Assembly (NCBI GenBank): GCA_015059865.1
Contig: SUZP01000008.1
Location: 1-55,165, forward strand
Origin: Rikenellaceae bacterium
GTDB taxonomy: Bacteria; Bacteroidota; Bacteroidia; Bacteroidales; Rikenellaceae
DNA length: 55,165 bases
Reading direction: 5' to 3'
The notes under the pieces are model-generated. The model ran no database searches and had not been told where the DNA came from. It worked only from the letters and a program-made list of their open reading frames with translations. The translations under genes and the position numbers were made by a program. Below, one piece after another: positions 50,629 to 55,165 of the stretch (positions are counted from its first letter, which is position 1; the number at the start of each line of letters is the position of its first letter).

Positions 50629-51417
50629 ATGAACAAGACAACAATCGCTATATTAATATCAACCATAATAGTAACTCTTTATACTACAACTGCTTGCGCG
50701 CCCGAACACAGCAACCACACCTTAGAGCGTCGCACCTGCAACTTTGAAGGAGCATACTGGGATGCGCTTGTCGATAATCCGCAATATATGGGCTCACTGC
50801 TTTGCAGTGCAACACCCTACTCGTGGCACGACCCTGCGAGCGACCTTGCGAGCGACTCGCAAAACAACGAGTATGACGGAGTCTACTATTGGGGAAATGG
50901 TGCAGCCGTATCCAACTACTTCACGCTCGACTATATGAGTGCCTCTAACTACGAGAAGCAGCTGACCGTGTATGCAGACAAGGCTCATTCGGGCAAAAAT
51001 TGCATCGTCTGCACGGGTTACTATTCGGGTAGTGGCGACTATCGCCCAAGCATCTACTTCAAGAGCAAGCGTAGTTTTATCGAGAGTATGTGGATAGCAA
51101 ACACCACCTACACCCACGCCGAAGTTATCGAAGGGTGTGGTTTTGCGGGACAGCCACTTGGCAAAAAGCAGTCGATATGGATTGAGGCAGAGGGCTATGT
51201 AAACGACTCGGAGGAGGCTGTGGCAAAGGCTATTTTCTACCTCTACAAGAGTGGTGAACCTGCATTCGAGGGGTGGAAAAAGTGGTATCTAACCTCGATG
51301 TGCGAGGTTGATAGAGTAAAGTTCAATGTAAAGTGGGATGGCGTAGGCGACAACCCTTATCCCGCTTACTTCGCCATTGACGACATTACCATAGTGCGAC
51401 AAGTTGCCATCAAATAG
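50629..51417 (+). CDS. DUF4465-domain lipoprotein
   Basis: A 262-residue exported lipoprotein. A signal sequence (IAILISTIIVTLYTTTAC) ends in a lipobox Cys near residue 23. The body is a beta-sandwich DUF4465 domain: LVDNPQYMGSLLC, DGVYYWGNGAAVSNYFTLDY, SIYFKSKRSFIESMWIANTT and the C-terminal NPYPAYFAIDDITI. Members are surface proteins of Bacteroidota, sometimes linked to glycan or vitamin uptake, but function is not established. Flanked by its own promoter-like box and by the tricorn-like protease. Confidence 0.78.
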   Translation: MNKTTIAILISTIIVTLYTTTACAPEHSNHTLERRTCNFEGAYWDALVDNPQYMGSLLCSATPYSWHDPASDLASDSQNNEYDGVYYWGNGAAVSNYFTLDYMSASNYEKQLTVYADKAHSGKNCIVCTGYYSGSGDYRPSIYFKSKRSFIESMWIANTTYTHAEVIEGCGFAGQPLGKKQSIWIEAEGYVNDSEEAVAKAIFYLYKSGEPAFEGWKKWYLTSMCEVDRVKFNVKWDGVGDNPYPAYFAIDDITIVRQVAIK

Positions 51418-51428
51418 TAGAGGCGACC

Positions 51429-51459
51429 TTTGTTACTCCACTAAATTTTACTATCTTTG
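51429..51459 (+). promoter_or_regulatory. Promoter of the tricorn-like protease gene
   Basis: TTTG (51429-51432) is followed at exactly 19 bases by TATCTTTG (51452-51459), a perfect Bacteroidota promoter. The ATG at 51531 follows after a 71-base leader. Confidence 0.8.
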
Positions 51460-51530
51460 CGTAGCTTTAAGCAACAAACGAAAACATTGCAACAAGTAAA
51501 CAAATATCAATAGACTAAAATACTACAACT

Positions 51531-54500
51531 ATGAAGAAAACAATTATCTTGGCAGTTGCGCTTATGGTTGCATCTGTCTCGATGGCGGCCGAAGCTCTTT
51601 GGTTGCGCTATCCAGCCATCTCACCCGATGGCAACTCCGTAGCCTTTACATATATGGGCGACATATATGTAGTGGACTCAAAGGGAGGCGAGGCTCGCCT
51701 GCTCGTAACAGGCAAGTCGCACGACTACACCCCAATATGGTCGCCCGATGGCAAGACCATCGCCTTTGCATCTAACCGCTATGGCAACTTCGATGTTTTT
51801 ACCGTGCCGGCAGCAGGTGGTGATGTAAAGCGCGTCACTACCCACTCGAACGACGAAACCCCTTGGTGTTTCTCGCCTGATGGAAGCAAAATATTCTTCT
51901 CAGGAGACTTGAACACCTCGGCTGCAAGCCGCGTCTATGTGCACAAAGCAAGAGCATTTTTGCAGCAGCTCTACACCGTACCCGTAGGTGGAGGACAGCC
52001 ACACCTTATCGTACCTACTGTTGCTGAGGAGGTGTCGGTACTCGCTTCGGGCGTAGACTTCCTCTATCAAGACCACGAGTCTGGCGAGGAGGTTTGGCGC
52101 AAGCACCACAACTCGTCGGCAGCTCGCGACATTTGGCTCTACCGCGACGGTAAGCACACCCGACTCTCTACATTCGGAGGAGAGGACCGCGTACCTCGCA
52201 TCTCGGCAGATGGCAAAACCGTATACTTCCTCAGCGAGCGCGACGGCTCATTCAATGTCTACTCGTTCCCACTCGACAACCCTGCGGAGGTTACTCGCCA
52301 CACGCACCACAATACTCACCCTGTACGCTCGTTGAGCATCGCTAAAAATGGCGTTATCTGCTACACCTACAACGGCCAGCTCTACACCAAGCAGCCTAAT
52401 GGTGAGTCGCAGCTGCTCAAAGTTAGTGTACCTGAGCGCGAGCCACTTCCAAAGAGAAGTTTGAAGGCCTCAACCACTCAGGATGCAGCCGTTTCGGCCG
52501 ATGGCTCACAGATGATATTTGCATATCGCGGAGAGTTGTATGCCACAACTACCGACAACAATACAACCACCAACCGCTTGACCAACACCGTAGCTACCGA
52601 GACCGAGCCTGCAATCTCACCTGATGGCAGAATGGTAGTCTACACAACGGAGCGCAATGGCAAGTGGGAGCTCTTCTACATCAAGCTCGCACGCCGCGAC
52701 AAGAACTTCGTGGAGTGCAAGAAGATTGTCGAGAAACCTCTCCTCAACGATGCTAACTTCGACCGTCGCACCCCACTCTTCTCGCCAGATGGCAAGGAGA
52801 TATCCTTTATCGAAAATCGCGACCGATTGATGGTTTTGAATCTCGCTACGGGCAAGGTGCGTCAGGTTACAGATGGCTCGTATGTGATTAAGACTAACGG
52901 CACATACCCTTACTCTTGGTCGCCTGACGGCAAGTGGTTTGTATTCGATGGCGAGTTGGTTAAGCACCACTCGGATATCGGCCTTGTGAATGCTTCGGGC
53001 AAGGAGCCATTTATCAACATCACCCGTTCGGGCTACAACGACATTCGACCTGTATGGGCCGGTAACGCTATCATCTACCTCTCGGAGCGTAACGGACAAT
53101 TCAACGACTCTCGCTCTGGTGGAGGTACAAAGTCGCTCTATATGCTCTACCTCGACCGCGCAACTCAGGAGCGTTACACCACTCCTAAGTCGAAGCACGA
53201 GGCTTTGGGCATCGTCACCCCTTCGGCCGACAAGCCTTGCGACATCAATGTCGAGCCACAAGTATACAATGACCGCATCGTTCGTTTGACAACGGTGCAT
53301 GTGAACAACCTCATCGTAGATAAGGCGGGAGAGTATGCTTACGGAATCTCGAAGAAGAAGCTCGTGCGCATAAACCTCTACAAGCAGGAGGGTGCAGTCA
53401 AGGTGCTCGGCCCTGCACTTGGCAAGCTTGCATTCGATGCTGAGGGCAAGAATATTATCGTTATGGGTGCGCGCTCGAAGGTCTACAACATCGAGAGTGG
53501 TACATTCTCGCCAATCGCCGTATCGGCAACCTACGAGGTAGATCCTTCGGCCGAGTATGTGTTTATGGTAGACCATATGCACAACGAGATGAAAAACCGC
53601 TTCTATCGCAAGGATTTGCACGGCGTGGATTGGACAATGTACTGCAATGTATACCGTAAGTTCGCTGCTCATATCGCCAACAACCACGAGTTCCTCGAAC
53701 TTGCAGGCGAGTTGCTCGGCGAGTTGAATGTATCGCACACAGGCGCACGCTTTGCCGACACAACCTCGAAGAGCAAGAAGGCCGATGCAACGGGCGAGTT
53801 GGGCCTATTCATCGACTACAACTACACGGGTGCAGGCCTTAAAGTAGAGGAGATTTTGGCAGGTGGTCCATTCGACCGTTCGACCTCGAAGTTGGCGGCA
53901 GGCGATATCATCGAGCAGATTAACGGCACTACCCTCACCGCAGGTATGGACTACTACCCACTGCTCAACCGTACGGCTGGCAAGGTTGTTAATGTTACAA
54001 TCCGCAAGGCCTCAGGCGAGAAGGTTGAGGATGTAGTTATCCCTATCAAGCGCGCAGAGTATATCGATTTGCTCTATCAGCGCTGGTTGGCTCGCAATTC
54101 TGCCGATGTTGAGCGTCTATCGGGCGGTAAGTTGGGCTATATGCATATGCCTGCAAATAACGCTTCGACCTACCCTCCATTCTACTCGACCGTCTTAGGC
54201 CGCTACTACGACACCGAGGCGTTGGTATTCGATATCCGCTTCAACGCAGGTGGAGGTCTTCACCCACGCTTGGAGGAGTTTTTCAGTGGCCAGCAGTATC
54301 TTACAGGTGATGTTCGTGGTCGCTACATCAAGCAGATGCCACGCCGCCGCTGGATTAAACCTTCGGCAATGCTTATCTGCGAGGGTTGCTACTCTGACGG
54401 ACACGGCACTCCTTGGGTATACGACCACCTCGACTTGGGACCAACCGTAGGTATGCCTGTGGCAGGAACAATGACCACTTGCAACAACGAAGCACTACGC

Positions 54501-54704
54501 GACAGGTCGATGAAGTTCCGTATGCCAGTTATCGGCTTCTATACTAAGCAGGGTAACTCACTCGAAAATTCGCAGACAGAGCCTGATTTCCGTGTCGAGA
54601 ATGACAAGGCAGAGTTGGCTCGTGGTCGCGATATGCAGTTGGAGGCAGCTATCGAGCTCCTGCTCAAAGAGATTAAGGATCCAAAGAAAAAGACTTGGAG
54701 GTAG
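51531..54704 (+). CDS. Exported tricorn-like S41 peptidase
   Basis: A 1057-residue exported protease that would trim peptides in the periplasm or on the surface. A signal peptide (ILAVALMVASVSMAA) is followed by TolB/WD40-like propeller blades, at least eight with the SPDG motif (ISPDGNSVAFTY, WSPDGKTIAFAS, FSPDGSKIFFS, ISPDGRMVVYTT and others). Next come a PDZ domain (about 775-850) and a C-terminal S41 catalytic domain with VFDIRFNAGGGLHPRLEEFF and the candidate nucleophile Ser in CEGCYSDGHG near residue 956. This domain order and length match tricorn protease homologues. It stands alone with its own promoter and terminator. Confidence 0.88.
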   Translation: MKKTIILAVALMVASVSMAAEALWLRYPAISPDGNSVAFTYMGDIYVVDSKGGEARLLVTGKSHDYTPIWSPDGKTIAFASNRYGNFDVFTVPAAGGDVKRVTTHSNDETPWCFSPDGSKIFFSGDLNTSAASRVYVHKARAFLQQLYTVPVGGGQPHLIVPTVAEEVSVLASGVDFLYQDHESGEEVWRKHHNSSAARDIWLYRDGKHTRLSTFGGEDRVPRISADGKTVYFLSERDGSFNVYSFPLDNPAEVTRHTHHNTHPVRSLSIAKNGVICYTYNGQLYTKQPNGESQLLKVSVPEREPLPKRSLKASTTQDAAVSADGSQMIFAYRGELYATTTDNNTTTNRLTNTVATETEPAISPDGRMVVYTTERNGKWELFYIKLARRDKNFVECKKIVEKPLLNDANFDRRTPLFSPDGKEISFIENRDRLMVLNLATGKVRQVTDGSYVIKTNGTYPYSWSPDGKWFVFDGELVKHHSDIGLVNASGKEPFINITRSGYNDIRPVWAGNAIIYLSERNGQFNDSRSGGGTKSLYMLYLDRATQERYTTPKSKHEALGIVTPSADKPCDINVEPQVYNDRIVRLTTVHVNNLIVDKAGEYAYGISKKKLVRINLYKQEGAVKVLGPALGKLAFDAEGKNIIVMGARSKVYNIESGTFSPIAVSATYEVDPSAEYVFMVDHMHNEMKNRFYRKDLHGVDWTMYCNVYRKFAAHIANNHEFLELAGELLGELNVSHTGARFADTTSKSKKADATGELGLFIDYNYTGAGLKVEEILAGGPFDRSTSKLAAGDIIEQINGTTLTAGMDYYPLLNRTAGKVVNVTIRKASGEKVEDVVIPIKRAEYIDLLYQRWLARNSADVERLSGGKLGYMHMPANNASTYPPFYSTVLGRYYDTEALVFDIRFNAGGGLHPRLEEFFSGQQYLTGDVRGRYIKQMPRRRWIKPSAMLICEGCYSDGHGTPWVYDHLDLGPTVGMPVAGTMTTCNNEALRDRSMKFRMPVIGFYTKQGNSLENSQTEPDFRVENDKAELARGRDMQLEAAIELLLKEIKDPKKKTWR

Positions 54705-54729
54705 TCGATATTCCCCTATACAATTAGCT

Positions 54730-54771
54730 AATGAGGTTGTTTAACAAGATTGTTGAGCAACCTCATTTTTA
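54730..54771 (+). terminator. Terminator of the tricorn-like gene
   Basis: AATGAGGTTG (54730-54739) pairs perfectly with CAACCTCATT (54758-54767), followed by TTTT. Confidence 0.85.
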
Positions 54772-54792
54772 TTACAAAATACCCACAAAATA

Positions 54793-54823
54793 TTTGTTTT
54801 CTAATAAATTATTTATAGCTTTG
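54793..54823 (+). promoter_or_regulatory. Orphan promoter followed closely by a hairpin
   Basis: TTTG (54793-54796) and TAGCTTTG (54816-54823) are spaced by 19 bases, matching the Bacteroidota consensus. A transcript would start near 54830 and meet the strong hairpin at 54849-54884 within 20 bases. Confidence 0.6.
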
Positions 54824-54848
54824 TATCGTAGATTGCGTATTGCGGCAT

Positions 54849-54884
54849 AAAATCCCTCCCCCGAAAAATTCGGGGGGGGATTTT
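54849..54884 (+). terminator. Strong GC-rich hairpin, terminator- or attenuator-like
   Basis: The arm AAAATCCCTCCCCCGAA (54849-54865) pairs with TTCGGGGGGGGATTTT (54869-54884) with one bulged base. Transcription from the orphan promoter would form it at once, giving either a very short RNA or attenuation of a gene beyond the window. Confidence 0.65.
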
Positions 54885-54943
54885 GGGATTTTAATTAGCT
54901 AATTACCAAGCACTTAAAGCCGTTTGCATAAATTTTTATTTAG

Positions 54944-54997
54944 TGAGTAGTGAGTAGTTTTCAAATTGACAATTGACAATTGATAATTGACAATTAA
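54944..54997. repeat. Dispersed AATTGACAATT repeat (copy near window end)
   Basis: TAGTGAGTAGTTTTCAAATTG then AATTGACAATT iterations. The preceding GTGAGT...GTTTTCAAATTG also precedes the copy at 12936, so the homology extends beyond the simple repeat. Confidence 0.75.
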
Positions 54998-55038
54998 AGG
55001 AATTTTTAATTCTTAATTTTTAATTACTTTCTCGCGCT

Positions 55039-55106
55039 CCCCAGTAAAGCACCGCAGGTGCGCCCCCAGTAAAGGGCGGAACGCCCGCCCCCAGTAAACC
55101 CCAGTT
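55039..55106. repeat. 25-base CCCCAGTAAA units separated by small hairpins
   Basis: CCCCAGTAAA occurs at 55039, 55064 and 55089, exactly 25 bases apart, and a partial CCCCAGTTT starts at 55099. The spacers hold GCACC-GCA-GGTGC and GGGCG-GAA-CGCCC: different sequences with the same stem-loop form. Confidence 0.75.
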
Positions 55107-55165
55107 TGGTTTGCGCTGTGACAAGGTTAGGAGTCCGCAAGACAGAAACAAAAACAACAAAACTT

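Larger units (their letters stand above)
54705..55165. other. Intergenic stretch with promoter, hairpins and two repeat types
   Basis: No credible ORF. In order: a terminator for the protease (54730-54771), a promoter (54793-54823), a strong hairpin (54849-54884), an AATTGACAATT repeat (54944-54997) and CCCCAGTAAA units (55039-55106). The window ends before any downstream gene. Confidence 0.7.

Noticed and set aside
55039..55106. CRISPR-like array at the window end
   Set aside because: The 10-base repeated core and 15-base palindromic spacers are far too short, and the spacers are hairpins.

Overview
This window reads as chromosome of a Bacteroidales bacterium, most plausibly Rikenellaceae/Alistipes-like. 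The evidence is the recurring Bacteroidota promoter motif TAnnTTTG (often with TTTG about 19-21 bases upstream), genes typical of the phylum (BatD/BatE, futalosine-route MqnA, MeaB plus methylmalonyl-CoA epimerase, Mfa/fimbrillin-like and GLUG-containing lipoproteins, GH43 and GH78 glycosidases), and abundant short AT-rich intergenic repeats. No rRNA gene is present, so the genus assignment is inference.

Layout. 1-6.9 kb: methylmalonyl-CoA epimerase (minus), a tandem pair of secreted alpha/beta hydrolases, a secreted GH43 glycosidase, a degenerate thioredoxin-like protein, the methylmalonyl-CoA mutase chaperone GTPase MeaB, and a sirtuin interrupted by one in-frame stop codon. 7.2-16 kb: housekeeping genes smpB, tsaB, class I fumarase, batD-batE, recR, a META-domain lipoprotein, and on the minus strand corA and mqnA. 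16.2-25.4 kb: a compact run of eleven plus-strand phage-derived genes behind its own promoter and a leader hairpin. It holds a ClpP-like prohead protease, a probable HK97-type capsid protein, portal, head-tail connector, several probable tail proteins, holin and a P5-like muralytic protein, but no terminase, integrase, tape measure or repressor. 25.4-29.9 kb: comEC, a THUMP-like methyltransferase, a DUF2520 protein, a KdsC-type phosphatase and a CYTH protein. 29.9-34.4 kb: a 1478-residue lipoprotein with fimbrillin-like, GLUG-repeat and C-terminal SGNH-hydrolase parts. 34.6-44 kb: a complete L-rhamnose locus (AraC regulator; rhaB, rhaA, fucO, rhaT, rhaD; secreted GH78 alpha-L-rhamnosidase). 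44.1 kb: a tRNA with anticodon CAT. 44.3-50.5 kb (minus): four glycosyltransferases, gcvT and an acetyltransferase-like protein. 50.6-54.7 kb: a DUF4465 lipoprotein and a tricorn-like S41 protease. The last 460 bases hold a promoter, hairpins and two repeat families.

How the genes work together. Rhamnose released by the GH78 enzyme is imported by RhaT, isomerised by RhaA, phosphorylated by RhaB and cleaved by RhaD; the lactaldehyde is reduced by FucO. Fumarase, MeaB and the epimerase belong to the succinate/propionate route used by anaerobic Bacteroidales, and MqnA starts the menaquinone needed for fumarate respiration. The glycosyltransferases probably build part of a surface polysaccharide.

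The strongest candidate for an undescribed system is the phage-derived module at 16.2-25.4 kb. All its frames are open, its genes are tightly packed, and it sits among housekeeping genes immediately upstream of comEC. That fits a domesticated capsid or gene-transfer-agent-like element, or a recently stripped prophage; the sequence alone cannot decide between them.
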